Part shown: positions 26,532 to 35,997 of the stretch, one piece after another
Position numbering within the stretch: position 1 is the stretch's first letter
How the letters are laid out: the number at the start of each line of letters is the position of its first letter
DNA from: CAWJPW01 sp963844845
GTDB taxonomy: Bacteria > Acidobacteriota > Thermoanaerobaculia > Thermoanaerobaculales > Sulfomarinibacteraceae
NCBI GenBank assembly: GCA_963844845.1
Contig: CAWJPW010000008.1
Location: 868,001-932,000, forward strand
Reading direction: 5' to 3'
DNA: 64,000 bases
Translations under genes and position numbers: made by a program
The notes under the pieces: model-generated
Database searches by the model: none
Told to the model about the DNA's origin: nothing
The model's input: only the letters and a program-made list of their open reading frames with translations

Positions 26532-27601
26532 GCCACACCTCCCCGGGCCAGCAGCATGGTGGTGATGGTCTCGGCCGCGTCCGGCAACGCAACCGCGCGG
26601 GCGGCGCGTGCCATCTGCACCAGGCGGCCGGCGTCGGTGAGGAGCGCGGTCAGGGTGTCGGCGACGCGGTCGGGACGGGCCTCGCTTTCAGTGAGGACCA
26701 GGGCGCCCCCAGCCCGTTCCAGGGCGCGGGCGTTGTGCTCCTGATGGTTGCCGGCGGCGGCCGCAAACGGAACCAGCAGAGCGCCGCGGCCGGCCGCCGC
26801 CAGCTCGGCGATGGTGAGCGCCCCCGAGCGGGCGATGACCAGGTCGACGTCGGCCAACGCCTGCCAGGGCTCGGCGAGGAAGGCGGTCACCTCGGCTTCC
26901 AGCTTGAGGTCCTGGTACGACGTGCGCACCACGTCGGCCCAGCGCGCGCCGGCCTGGTGGCGCACCGCCGCCGGGAGCCCGTTGGCGTGGAGACGGGCCA
27001 CCGCCTGGGGCAGGATCCGGTTGAGGAAGAGGGAGCCCTGGCTGCCGCCCAGCACCAGGATCTGGGGGGTGGCGTGGGGCTCGAGCTCGGGCACGCCGAA
27101 GAACTCGGCCCGCACCGGGTTGCCGGTCCACACCGCGGCCAGCGAGGGGAATGCCGCTACCGCGTCGGCGAAGCCGCAGCAGATGAGGTCGGAGAACGGG
27201 GCGGCGAGCCGGTTGGTGAGCCCGGGCACGGCGTTCTGCTCCTGCAGCACCCACGGGATGCCGAGCAGCCCGGCGGCCGCCACTCCTGCGGCTGACGCGT
27301 AGCCGCCGACTCCCAGCACCGCGGCCGGCTTGAGGCGCAGGAGGGTGTGCACCGCCACCGCCACCGCCCGGGGCAGGGCGAGCACGGCGCGCGCCGCGGC
27401 CGCCACGTTGCGCGCCTGGATGCCCTCCACATCCACCAGGGTGATGGGGATGCCGTGCTGTCGCACCAGCTCACCCTCGAGCCCGCGGCGTGCCCCCAGC
27501 CAGTGCACGGCGTGGCCGCGCCGCTCGAGGTCGGCCGCCACCGCCAGGCCGGGGAAGATGTGCCCGCCCGTGCCGCCGCCGGCGATCACCAGCACGCTCA
27601 C
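26528..27601 (-). CDS. murG: Undecaprenyl-PP-MurNAc-pentapeptide GlcNAc transferase
   Basis: The 357-residue GT28 enzyme makes lipid II from lipid I at the inner face of the membrane. Motifs: VLVIAGGGTGGHIFPGLAVA at the start, GVGGYASAAG, WVLQEQNAVPGLTNRL, LVLGGSQGSLFLN and the C-terminal GALTIAELAAAGRGALLVPFAAAAGNHQEHNA. GTG at 27601 overlaps the ftsW stop by four bases. Confidence 0.97.
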   Translation of the reverse strand: MSVLVIAGGGTGGHIFPGLAVAADLERRGHAVHWLGARRGLEGELVRQHGIPITLVDVEGIQARNVAAAARAVLALPRAVAVAVHTLLRLKPAAVLGVGGYASAAGVAAAGLLGIPWVLQEQNAVPGLTNRLAAPFSDLICCGFADAVAAFPSLAAVWTGNPVRAEFFGVPELEPHATPQILVLGGSQGSLFLNRILPQAVARLHANGLPAAVRHQAGARWADVVRTSYQDLKLEAEVTAFLAEPWQALADVDLVIARSGALTIAELAAAGRGALLVPFAAAAGNHQEHNARALERAGGALVLTESEARPDRVADTLTALLTDAGRLVQMARAARAVALPDAAETITTMLLARGGVA

Positions 27602-28689
27602 GGGCGCACCTCGCGCGAAAGATTGAGGAGCAGTCCCACGCACCCCAGGGTGACCAGGAGATCGGTCTTGCCGTAGCTCACCAGCGGCAGGGGGATGCCC
27701 TTGGGCGGCGCCAGACCCAGGCACACCGCCATGTGGATGAGGCTCTGGGCGCCGTAGGCGAGAGTCAGTCCGAAGGCCAGCAGGGCGTGCTCGGGGCGGG
27801 CCTGGCCGGCGCCGATGCGGAGGCCCCGCCAGGTCACGGTGGCGACCAGGAGGAGCAGCCCGCCCACCCCGGCGAGCCCCAGCTCCTCGCCGGTGATGGA
27901 GAAGATGAAGTCGGTGTGCGGCTCGGGGAGGAAGAAGAGCTTCTGCAGCCCGGCGCCGTACCCTTCGCCGAACAGGCCGCCGCTGCCCAAGGCGATGAGG
28001 CTCTGGCGCGTCTGCCAGCTGGCGGCTGACCCCGCTTCGGGGTTGACGAAGGCGCGCACCCGCTCGAGGCGGTAGGGCGAGAGCACCACCGCCACGACGG
28101 CGAAGACCAGCGCGGCCAGCATGGGAACCGCGAGAAGGCGCATCCGGATCCCGGCGACAAAGGCCATGCCGAGGAGGAGGATCACCACCAGAGAAGCCGA
28201 GCCGAGGTCAGGCTCGAAGAGGATGAGGGCGGCGGTGATGCCACCGGCCGCGGCCAGGGGCAGCAGGCGCCGCAGCGGCCAGCCCTCGCGCGCCGCCACC
28301 GGCAGCAGGACGGCGGCCAGCAGAATCATGGCGGGGCGAGCCAGCACCGACGGCTGCAATGACAGCGCGCCGAGGCCCACCCAGCGGTGGGCGTTGGCCA
28401 CCGGCGGCTGCAGCAGGGCCAGCACCAGCAGCCCCCAGACCAGGATCATGGCGCCCCACACCACCCGCCGATCGTCGAGGAGGCGCAGGCGCAGGTGCAT
28501 CCCGGCCACCAAGAGGACCAGGCCGATGACCGCGGTGGCCGCCTGCCAGGTGAAGAAGTAGGTGCCGGGGCGGTGGTACCGCTCGGTGGCGATGAGCCAC
28601 GACGCCGAAGCCAGCAGGGCCAGGCCCACCACGGTCTGGACCACGGTGGCGGCCAGGAGGAGGCGGTCGAAGCGCTGCTGCAGCGGCAT
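27598..28689 (-). CDS. ftsW: Lipid II polymerase of the SEDS family, FtsW
   Basis: The 363-residue protein has about ten membrane segments and SEDS motifs: AHRWVGLGALSLQPSVLARPAMIL, FEPDLGSASLVV, the large loop with WQTRQSLIALGSGGLFGEGYG and PEPHTDFIFSITGEELGL, and the C-terminal PLPLVSYGKTDLLVTLGCVGLLLN. FtsW polymerises glycan strands with FtsI at the septum. The C-terminal motif reads SYGKTDL where most members have SYGGSSL, a notable change. ATG at 28689 follows GGGGAGG. Confidence 0.93.
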   Translation of the reverse strand: MPLQQRFDRLLLAATVVQTVVGLALLASASWLIATERYHRPGTYFFTWQAATAVIGLVLLVAGMHLRLRLLDDRRVVWGAMILVWGLLVLALLQPPVANAHRWVGLGALSLQPSVLARPAMILLAAVLLPVAAREGWPLRRLLPLAAAGGITAALILFEPDLGSASLVVILLLGMAFVAGIRMRLLAVPMLAALVFAVVAVVLSPYRLERVRAFVNPEAGSAASWQTRQSLIALGSGGLFGEGYGAGLQKLFFLPEPHTDFIFSITGEELGLAGVGGLLLLVATVTWRGLRIGAGQARPEHALLAFGLTLAYGAQSLIHMAVCLGLAPPKGIPLPLVSYGKTDLLVTLGCVGLLLNLSREVRP

Positions 28690-30023
28690 CAGTCCTCCCC
28701 CCCCTTGGCGAGCCGGGCGAAGGTGTCGCCGCGCTCGGCGTAGCCGGTGAACTGGTCGAAGGAGGCGCAGGCGGGGGCGAGGAGCACGGTTTGGCCGGGG
28801 CGGGCCGCACGCCGGGCCCGGCGCACCGCCTCCTCGAGGGTGCCGCAGTGCTCGATGGGGGCGACGCCCCCGAGGGCGGCGGCCAGGTGGGGGGCATCGA
28901 CGCCGATGAGGTAGAGGCATGCCACCGTGCGGGCGGCCTCGTCGGCCAGGAGGCCGAAGTCCTGACCCTTGGCCTGGCCGCCGAGGATGAGGTGCACGCT
29001 GCCGTCGGAGTAGCCGCCGAGGGCGGCGACGGTGGCGCCCACGTTGGTGGCCTTGGAGTCGTCCACCCAGCGGACGCCTCCCGACTCGAACACCGTGCGG
29101 TGGCGGTGGGGGAGGCCGTGGAATGTGACCAGGGTGAGGGCCGCCGCAGCTGCCGGGACACCCAGCTCGCCGGCGGCGAGGGATGCGGCGAGGGCGTTGG
29201 CCAGGTTGTGGCGCCCCGCAAGGGCCAGCCCCGAGACCTCGGACAGGGCCTCGCCTGCGACCCGCAGCACCTCGCCGTCGAGCCAGCCGTCGGCAGGACG
29301 CGCCAGCGAGAACTCGAGTCGGCGGCCGCGCGTGGGGGTGGCGAGGACCTCCGGGTCGTCGGCGTTGAGCACCGCAGCGTCGTTCTCGCCCTGGAAGGCG
29401 AAGAGGCGGCGCTTGGCTGTCAGGTAGTCGGCCAGGGTGGGGTGGCGCTCCAGGTGGTCCTGGGAGAGGTTGAGGAAGACCGCCACGCGCGGGCGCATGG
29501 CCGTGAGCAGCTCGGTCTGGAAGCTGGAGACCTCGAGGACCCAGGTGTCGAACCCGCCCTGCAGCACCAGCTCGGAGGCCGGGGGCCCGAGGTTGCCGCC
29601 GGCGGCGGCGGCGATGCCGGCAGTCTTGAGCATCTCGGCGGTGAGGACGGTGACGGTGCTCTTCCCGTTGGAGCCGGTGACCGCCACCAGCGGAGTGTCG
29701 GGCCGGTGCCGCCAGGCGAACTCCACCTCGGTGACCACGGCGATGCCGCGCTCGCGCGCGGCGGCGAGCACCGGGGCGTCGGCGAGCACGCCGGGGCTGG
29801 TGATCACCAGGCCGACGCCGTCGAGGCAGGCCTCCGGGTGCCCGCCGAGGAAGGTGCGGGTGTGCGGCGGCAGGGCGGGCAGGACCTCGCCCAGCTCGGT
29901 GGCGGCACGGCGGTCGGTAACCCACACCTCGGCGCCGCCGTCGGCGGCGAGACGGGCGGCGGCCTGGCCGGAGCGGGCGAGCCCGACCACCAGGACGCGC
30001 GGAGGGAGGCTGATCGTCGTCAT
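28689..30023 (-). CDS. murD: UDP-N-acetylmuramoylalanine-D-glutamate ligase
   Basis: The 444-residue Mur ligase has VLVVGLARSGQAAARLAADGG at the N-terminus, ATP loop VTGSNGKSTVTVLTAEML near residue 111, NLSQDHLERH and the C-terminal VDDSKATNVGATVAALGGY and GGQAKGQDFGLL motifs typical of MurD. It adds D-glutamate to UDP-MurNAc-L-Ala. Start overlaps the mraY stop (ATGA); its stop shares a base with the ftsW start. Confidence 0.97.
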   Translation of the reverse strand: MTTISLPPRVLVVGLARSGQAAARLAADGGAEVWVTDRRAATELGEVLPALPPHTRTFLGGHPEACLDGVGLVITSPGVLADAPVLAAARERGIAVVTEVEFAWRHRPDTPLVAVTGSNGKSTVTVLTAEMLKTAGIAAAAGGNLGPPASELVLQGGFDTWVLEVSSFQTELLTAMRPRVAVFLNLSQDHLERHPTLADYLTAKRRLFAFQGENDAAVLNADDPEVLATPTRGRRLEFSLARPADGWLDGEVLRVAGEALSEVSGLALAGRHNLANALAASLAAGELGVPAAAAALTLVTFHGLPHRHRTVFESGGVRWVDDSKATNVGATVAALGGYSDGSVHLILGGQAKGQDFGLLADEAARTVACLYLIGVDAPHLAAALGGVAPIEHCGTLEEAVRRARRAARPGQTVLLAPACASFDQFTGYAERGDTFARLAKGGED

Positions 30024-31105
30024 CGCAGCTTCAGCGTGGCCAGCCCGGCGAGGGCGAAGACCACCGAGAGGATCCAGAAGCGAGTCACGACCTGGGTCTC
30101 GTCCCAGCCCTTGAGCTCGAAGTGGTGGTGCAGCGGCGCCATGCGGAAGACGCGCTTGCCGCGCAGCTTGTAGGACGCGACCTGGATCATCACCGAGAGG
30201 GCCTCGAGCACGAAGAGGCCCCCCACCACCACCAGCAGGATCTCCTGCTTGGCCACCACCGCGACGATGCCGATACCGCCGCCCAGGGCCAGCGAGCCGA
30301 CGTCGCCCATGAACACCTGAGCCGGATGGCAGTTGAACCAGAGGAAGCCGAGCGCAGCGCCCACCATGGCGCCGGTGAACACCGCCACCTCCCCGGCCCC
30401 CGACACCGGAACGATGCGCAGGTACTCGGCGATGCGGGCGTGGCCGGCCACGTACAGGAAGATGGTGTAGGTGGTGGCGGCGATGGCCATGGCGCCGATG
30501 GCGAGGCCGTCGAGCCCGTCGGTGAGGTTGACGGCGTTGGACGCCCCCAGCATCACGATTAGCACGAAGGGCAGGTACAGGAGACCCAGGGGGACGAGCA
30601 GGTTCTTAACGAAGGGCAGGGCCAGGGCGCCGGCATGGGCCGACGGCTCGGCCACCAACCGCACCGCCAGGCCGCCGCCGAGACCCACCACCGCCTGTCC
30701 GGCGAACTTCTGCCACGCCCTCAGGCCGAGATTGCGACGCTTGGCGATCTTGATCCAGTCGTCGGCCAGGCCGACTCCGGCGAAGCCCAGCGTTACCAAC
30801 AGGACAACCCACACGTAGGCATTGCTGAGGTCGGCCCACAGCAGGGTGCTGAGGGTGAAGGCGCCGACGATGAGCACCCCGCCCATCGTCGGGGTCCCGG
30901 CCTTGGCCTGGTGCCGCTCGGGCCCCTCGGCGCGGATCGACTGGCGGATCTTGAGGGCGGTGAGGCGCCGGATCACCGCCGGGCCCAGCAGGAGGCTGAT
31001 GAAGAACCCGGTGGCGATGGCGACGCCCACACGGAAGGTGATGTAGCGGAAGACGTTGAAGCCGATCCACAGGTCGTGCAGCGGGTAGAGGAGCCAGTAC
31101 AGCAT
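30020..31105 (-). CDS. mraY: Phospho-MurNAc-pentapeptide translocase MraY
   Basis: The 361-residue membrane enzyme makes lipid I on undecaprenyl phosphate. It has ten hydrophobic helices and the family motifs KAGTPTMGGVLI, LGFAGVGLADDWIKI (catalytic aspartates), NAVNLTDGLDGLA, GALLGFLWFNCHPAQVFMGDVGSLALGG and HHHFELKGWDETQVVTRFWI. Length fits the family. The start is a single base into the murF stop. Confidence 0.97.
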   Translation of the reverse strand: MLYWLLYPLHDLWIGFNVFRYITFRVGVAIATGFFISLLLGPAVIRRLTALKIRQSIRAEGPERHQAKAGTPTMGGVLIVGAFTLSTLLWADLSNAYVWVVLLVTLGFAGVGLADDWIKIAKRRNLGLRAWQKFAGQAVVGLGGGLAVRLVAEPSAHAGALALPFVKNLLVPLGLLYLPFVLIVMLGASNAVNLTDGLDGLAIGAMAIAATTYTIFLYVAGHARIAEYLRIVPVSGAGEVAVFTGAMVGAALGFLWFNCHPAQVFMGDVGSLALGGGIGIVAVVAKQEILLVVVGGLFVLEALSVMIQVASYKLRGKRVFRMAPLHHHFELKGWDETQVVTRFWILSVVFALAGLATLKLR

Positions 31106-32487
31106 CAGGCTCCTCCCCCGGCGAGCAGGGCCGCCACGGTACGGTCGAGACCGACGCCGCGCGAGCCTTTCACCAGCACCACGTCGCCGGGCTCCAGGAG
31201 GTCGGTGACACGCGCGGCAGCGGCCTCGGCACTGGTGACGTGATGCACGGCGGCGGCGGCGAGGCCGGCGATGCGGGCGGCCGCCGCCAGCGCCGATGCC
31301 GGCTCCCGCCCCACCGCCACGAGCACGTCGCAGGCGGCGGCGGCGGCGCGGCCGACCTCGCGGTGCGCCTCCTCGGTCCGTTCTCCGAGCTCGTACATCT
31401 CGCCGAGCACGGCCACCCGTCGCCCCGGGGCGGCGGCGAGGAGCTCGAGCATGCGCTGCACGGCCACGGGCGAGGCGTTGTAGGAGTCGTCCACCACGGT
31501 GACGCCGTCACCGCGGCGGTGCACCGAACCGCGGTGGACCTCGGCCTTGAGGCTCGCCGCTGCAGCGGGAACGTCTCCGGCATCGAGCCCAACCGCGGCG
31601 GCGGCGACGGCGGCGGCGAGCAGGTTCTCGGCCTGGTGAAGGCCGGCCAGGGGCAGCTCCACGTCGCACCGCTCCGGCCCCAGCACGAGCCGGAAGCGGC
31701 TGCCCAGCAGGCCGCGGTCCGCGAACGCCTCGAGGCGCCCCCACGAGTGCTCGTCGCCGTAGGTCAGGGTACGAGCGCGAGTGCGGCTCGGGAATGCCGC
31801 CTGGAGCGGGTCTGAGGCGTTGATGACCAGGGTGCCGTCTGGGTCGAGGTGGGCCAGCAGCTCCGCCTTCGCCTCCACCAGGGCCGACATGTCGGCGAAG
31901 AACTCCAGGTGCACTCCTGCCAGCCGGGTGTAGAGCAGCACGTCGGGGGGCAGCATGGCGCCCAGAGCGTCCAGCTCGCCGGCGTGGCTCATCCCCATCT
32001 CGGCCACGAACACCTCGATGTCCTCCGGCTGACGCAGCAGCTGGGCGGGGAGCCCGAGGGTGGAGTTGCGGTTGCCCTCGCTGGCACCGGTGACGAAACG
32101 GCAAGCCAGCAGGTGGGCGAGGAAGTGCTTGGTGGTGGTCTTGCCCACCGAGCCGGTCACCGCCGCGACCTTCCAGGAGCGTCGCGCCGCCTCGGCGCGG
32201 GCCATGGCATGGTAGGCGGCCAACGGGTCGTCGACCCGCACCAGGGCGCGGCCGGGGGGCGGCGGCGGCAGCTCGGTGTCGCGTCGGACCAGGGCCACGG
32301 CGGCGGCCCCGGCCAGAGCAGCCGGCACGAACTCGTGCCCATCGCGGCGGGCGCCGGGCAGCGCCACGAAGAGGTCACCGGCGGTGAGGCGGCGGCTGTC
32401 CACCTCGGCGCCGGCCACGAGCACGTTTGCGTCCCCCTGGAGGGTGCCGCGCACCGCGCGTGCCAGCTCGCCGGCGGTCATGCGCAT
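31105..32487 (-). CDS. murF: UDP-MurNAc-tripeptide-D-alanyl-D-alanine ligase
   Basis: The 460-residue Mur ligase carries AEVDSRRLTAGDLFVALPGARRDGHEFV, ATP loop VTGSVGKTTTKHFLAHLL near residue 110, EGNRNSTLGLP, and VVDDSYNASPVAVQRMLELLAAAPGRRVAVLGEMYELG typical of MurF. It completes UDP-MurNAc-pentapeptide. ATG at 32487 is chosen because GGGAG lies seven bases ahead; a second ATG at 32481 would give an ATGA overlap with the murE stop. Confidence 0.96.
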   Translation of the reverse strand: MRMTAGELARAVRGTLQGDANVLVAGAEVDSRRLTAGDLFVALPGARRDGHEFVPAALAGAAAVALVRRDTELPPPPPGRALVRVDDPLAAYHAMARAEAARRSWKVAAVTGSVGKTTTKHFLAHLLACRFVTGASEGNRNSTLGLPAQLLRQPEDIEVFVAEMGMSHAGELDALGAMLPPDVLLYTRLAGVHLEFFADMSALVEAKAELLAHLDPDGTLVINASDPLQAAFPSRTRARTLTYGDEHSWGRLEAFADRGLLGSRFRLVLGPERCDVELPLAGLHQAENLLAAAVAAAAVGLDAGDVPAAAASLKAEVHRGSVHRRGDGVTVVDDSYNASPVAVQRMLELLAAAPGRRVAVLGEMYELGERTEEAHREVGRAAAAACDVLVAVGREPASALAAAARIAGLAAAAVHHVTSAEAAAARVTDLLEPGDVVLVKGSRGVGLDRTVAALLAGGGA

Positions 32488-33935
32488 GACGCGCTCCCGG
32501 CCAGCTCGAGTACGACATCGGGGTCGGAGAAGGGGATGGTGCGCCCACCCGCGGTCTGGGTGCGCTCGTGGCCCTTGCCGGCCACCAGCACGAGGCTGTG
32601 CTCGTCGGCGAGCTCGAGGGCGGTGGCAATGGCGGCGCGGCGGTCGATCACAACCCGGGGCTCGGCGCCGGCGGCGCGTACTCCCGCGGCCACCGCCTCG
32701 GCGATGGCGGCAGGATTTTCGGAGCGGGGGTTGTCGGAGGTGACGATGGCCACGTCGGCGAGACGGCCCACCGCGTCGCCCATGGGCCCACGCTTGCCGC
32801 GGTCGCGGTCGCCGCCGGCCCCGAAGACGACGATGAGGCGGCGCTCGCTCACCGCGCGCAGCGACTCCAGCACAGCGCGCAGGCCGTCGGGAGTGTGGGC
32901 GTAGTCCACGTACACCGGGAAGGCCAGTCCGGCGTCCACCGGCTCCAGCCGGCCCGGCAGGGGTCGCGCCGCTTCCAGACCGAGATGGATCGCCGCGGCG
33001 GGGGCGCCGGCGGCCCACGCGGCGGCAGCTGCGGTGAGGGCGTTGGCGAGGTTGTGGGTGCCCACCAGGCGGAGATGGACGAGGAGCCTGTCGTCGCCCA
33101 GATGCAGGGTGAAGCGGCTGCCGTCGAGGCCGAGGCTGAGATTGGAGGCGTGGACGTCGCCGCGCTCGATCCCCCAGGTGATGTCGCCGCCCCGCGGCGC
33201 GGCGAGCAGGCGCTCGGCCCAAGGGTCGTCGGCCGGCAGCACGCGGCGGCCGCCGGGCGCGAGGTGGCGGTCGAAGAGCAGGCACTTGGCCTGCCAGTAG
33301 CGCTCCATGTCGGTGTGGAAGTCGAGGTGGTCGCGGGAGAGGTTGGTGAGCACTGCCACCGCGAAGGCGAGGCCGGCAACGCGATGTTGCGCGAGCCCGT
33401 GCGAGGAGACCTCCATCACCGCGGTGTCGCCGCCGGCCGCCACCAGCTCGGCGAGGTGGTGGGCCAGGTCGGTGGCCTCGGGGGTGGTCCGCGGCGCCGG
33501 CACCTCCATCCCCGGCAGGCGGTAGGCGAGGGTGCCGAAGAGGCCGAGCCGGTGTCCGGCCGCCTCCAGCATTGCGGCGACCAGGTGCGCGGTAGTGGTC
33601 TTGCCGTTGGTGCCGGTGATGCCCACCAGCTGCAGCTGCAGCTGGGGATCTCCGGCCAGGGTCCAGGCGGCCAGGGCGGCGTCGCGCCGGGGCTCGGGCG
33701 TCTCGATCCACGGCAGGGGGGCGGTTGGGCGGCGGTCGGAGAGCACCGCGGCGGCGCCGCGCTCGAGCGCTTGCTCGATGAAGTCGAGGCCGTGGGCGCG
33801 TTCGCCGGGCAGTGCGGCGAAGACATCGCCGGGGGCGACCCGGCGGGAGTCATGGGTGATGCCGGTGACCTCCACCGCCGGGTCGCCCGCGAGGCAGGCG
33901 CCGGGGAGGCATGCGACGAGCGTTTCCAGCCTCAC
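32478..33935 (-). CDS. murE: UDP-MurNAc-tripeptide synthetase (meso-diaminopimelate type)
   Basis: The 485-residue Mur ligase shows GITHDSRRVAPGDVFAALPG, ATP loop ITGTNGKTTTAHLVAAML near residue 112, VMEVSSHGLAQHRV, VYVDYAHTPDGLRAVL and GAGGDRDRGKRGPMG. TSDNPRSENP near residue 397 is the DNPR motif that selects meso-diaminopimelate, so the peptidoglycan should be of the A1gamma type. GTG at 33935 overlaps the ftsI stop (GTGA). Confidence 0.97.
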   Translation of the reverse strand: MRLETLVACLPGACLAGDPAVEVTGITHDSRRVAPGDVFAALPGERAHGLDFIEQALERGAAAVLSDRRPTAPLPWIETPEPRRDAALAAWTLAGDPQLQLQLVGITGTNGKTTTAHLVAAMLEAAGHRLGLFGTLAYRLPGMEVPAPRTTPEATDLAHHLAELVAAGGDTAVMEVSSHGLAQHRVAGLAFAVAVLTNLSRDHLDFHTDMERYWQAKCLLFDRHLAPGGRRVLPADDPWAERLLAAPRGGDITWGIERGDVHASNLSLGLDGSRFTLHLGDDRLLVHLRLVGTHNLANALTAAAAAWAAGAPAAAIHLGLEAARPLPGRLEPVDAGLAFPVYVDYAHTPDGLRAVLESLRAVSERRLIVVFGAGGDRDRGKRGPMGDAVGRLADVAIVTSDNPRSENPAAIAEAVAAGVRAAGAEPRVVIDRRAAIATALELADEHSLVLVAGKGHERTQTAGGRTIPFSDPDVVLELAGSASCA

Positions 33936-35665
33936 AGCACCCCCCCTTCGCCAGAGGTGGCGCGGACGGCGAGGCGTACGGGTCGGGGCTCGTCTGCGCC
34001 AGGCTCGTGCGGCGGGATGCCCATCAGCGTGGCGGTGTCCCGGGCGATGCGCGCGAAGCAGGGCGCCGCCACCGAGGCGGCCCAGTAGTCGCGCTGGGGC
34101 TCCTCCACCGCCACCACGATCACGGCGCGCGGATGCGGGAGCGGGAAGAAGCCGGCGAACCAGGCAACGTGATGCGAAGCGTCGAAGCCGCCGTCCACCG
34201 CCCGCTGCGCGGTGCCGGTCTTGCCGGCGACGCGGAAACCGGGCACCTGGGCCCGCTCGCCGGTCCCGTCCTCCACCACCAGCTCGAGCATGGCGGTGAT
34301 GCGTGCGGCGAGGTCGGCGTCCATCACCCGGGCCCGCCACTCGGACTCGCCGCTGCTGGCGCCGTCGCTGGTGAACACGCGGGCCACCACACGCGGCCGC
34401 GGCAGCCAGCCGCCGTTGGCTATGGCGGCGTAGGCGGCGGCGAGCTGCAGGGGCGACACCGTCATTTCCTGGCCGAGGGCGAGGCCGGCCGGGCTCATGG
34501 CGGACCACTGCGTCACCGGGGCGAGCAGCCCCGCGGTCTCGGCCGGGAAGCCCACGTCGGGGGCGCGACCGAGACCGAAGGCGGCGAGCCCGCGGTAGAG
34601 CAGGCGGGGAGGCACGCGCTGGGCGATCTCCACCGCTCCGGCGTTGGAGGAGCGGGCGATGACCTGCTCCAGAGTGTAGGTTCCCGGCTCCACGTGGTCG
34701 CCGATCCAGTGGCCCGCGACGGTGATTCCGCGATGACGGCATTCGAACCGCTCACCGGGGTGTACCACGCCCGCCGCAAGGGCGGTAGCCGCCACCAGTG
34801 GTTTGATCGTCGACCCGGGCTCCCAGCCGTCCTGGAAGGCGCGCAGACGCCAACGCGCCGGCGGCACCGAGCCTGGGTCGGAGGGGTCGAAGCCGGGCAT
34901 CGACGCGGCGGCGAGGACATCACCGGTGGCGGGGTCGAGAACCACCGCCGAGGCGCTGACCCCGCCCACCTCGGCCAGGGTGTGCTGGAGCTCGCGCTCG
35001 CACGTCGCCTGCAGGCGCGCCAGGACGGTGAGCTCAAGGGCGAACCCGGCACGGCCGCCGGCCACTGGCTCGAGGCGCAGCTGGCGCTGCACCGCGTCGT
35101 GGATTGCCAGGTAGCGCATGGGCTCACCGGCGAGCACATGGTCGTAGTGGTGCTCGAGGCCGGCGCGCCCCACGGTCTGGAGCTCCTCGCGGCCCACGAA
35201 TCCCACCAGGGCGGCGGCGGTCGTACCCTGGGGATAGAGGCGCTGGGCGTCCGGAACCAGCGCCACCGCCCCGGGCGCCAGGGCGTGCACTTCACGGGCG
35301 CGCTCCGGCTCCACCTGCTGGGCGAGCCACACTGCGCGTGGGCCGCTGGTCAGGCGCGCCGCGAGCTGCTTCTCGTCGGCGCCCAGCACGGGGGCGGCAG
35401 CCCGTGCCAGGAGCTCGGGGTAGCGCAACAGGTGGGTGTCCACCTGGATGGCCACGCGCTCGGCGGAGGTGGCGAGGAGATAGCCGTCGGCGCTCACGAT
35501 ATCGCCGCGCGGGCTGGGCACGTCGAGAACCCGCTGCTGCTGGCGCCGGGCGAGGCGCTGGTAGCTGTCGTGCTCCAGCACCATCACCTGGAAGGCCCGG
35601 CCCGCCACCGCCAACGCGAGGGCGGCGAGGAGGGCGGCCACCAACAGTAGGCGGGGTCGCCTCAC
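33932..35665 (-). CDS. ftsI: Septal peptidoglycan transpeptidase (class B PBP, FtsI)
   Basis: The 577-residue protein has an N-terminal membrane anchor (LLLVAALLAALALAVAGRAF), a dimerisation domain with RGDIVSADGYLLATSAERVAIQVD, and a transpeptidase domain with the SxxK motif GSTIKPLVA near residue 283, SSNAGAVEI near 338 and AGKTGTAQ near 478. It cross-links septal peptidoglycan together with FtsW. GTG at 35665 overlaps the ftsL stop. The PASTA domains of some homologues are absent. Confidence 0.96.
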   Translation of the reverse strand: MRRPRLLLVAALLAALALAVAGRAFQVMVLEHDSYQRLARRQQQRVLDVPSPRGDIVSADGYLLATSAERVAIQVDTHLLRYPELLARAAAPVLGADEKQLAARLTSGPRAVWLAQQVEPERAREVHALAPGAVALVPDAQRLYPQGTTAAALVGFVGREELQTVGRAGLEHHYDHVLAGEPMRYLAIHDAVQRQLRLEPVAGGRAGFALELTVLARLQATCERELQHTLAEVGGVSASAVVLDPATGDVLAAASMPGFDPSDPGSVPPARWRLRAFQDGWEPGSTIKPLVAATALAAGVVHPGERFECRHRGITVAGHWIGDHVEPGTYTLEQVIARSSNAGAVEIAQRVPPRLLYRGLAAFGLGRAPDVGFPAETAGLLAPVTQWSAMSPAGLALGQEMTVSPLQLAAAYAAIANGGWLPRPRVVARVFTSDGASSGESEWRARVMDADLAARITAMLELVVEDGTGERAQVPGFRVAGKTGTAQRAVDGGFDASHHVAWFAGFFPLPHPRAVIVVAVEEPQRDYWAASVAAPCFARIARDTATLMGIPPHEPGADEPRPVRLAVRATSGEGGVL

Positions 35666-35997
35666 GGGGCTGGCTCCGGCGTCGGCGAGGGTTCCTGGGA
35701 GTCCGGCGGCTCGAGGCCGAGGGCCTCGCCCCGGGCCATCAGGCGGGCCGGGCTGCGGGCCTCTTCCGCCGCCAGCTCGAGGGTGCGCTCGTGGCGCCGC
35801 AGCTCGTCCACCTCGCTGCGCAAGCGGATGAGGTCGTAGTGGATGGTGGTGGAGCGCAGGCGTGGCCAACCCACCAGGAACAGGATCGCCAGGAGGACTC
35901 CGCCGAGCAGCAGGGTTGACGACAGCACGCCCAGCCAGCGGCGGTCGCGTTGCCGCACCAGAAAGCGGTTCGAGGGGCGGACGACCTGGACATCCAT
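35662..35997 (-). CDS. ftsL: FtsL-like division protein
   Basis: This 111-residue bitopic protein has a cytoplasmic tail, one membrane helix (GVLSSTLLLGGVLLAILFLV, residues about 22-41) and a short periplasmic coiled coil (IHYDLIRLRSEVDELRRHERTLELAAEEAR), then a proline-rich end. Sequence identity in the family is always low; the call rests on size, topology and position between rsmH and ftsI. It would form the FtsQLB complex. Confidence 0.85.
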   Translation of the reverse strand: MDVQVVRPSNRFLVRQRDRRWLGVLSSTLLLGGVLLAILFLVGWPRLRSTTIHYDLIRLRSEVDELRRHERTLELAAEEARSPARLMARGEALGLEPPDSQEPSPTPEPAP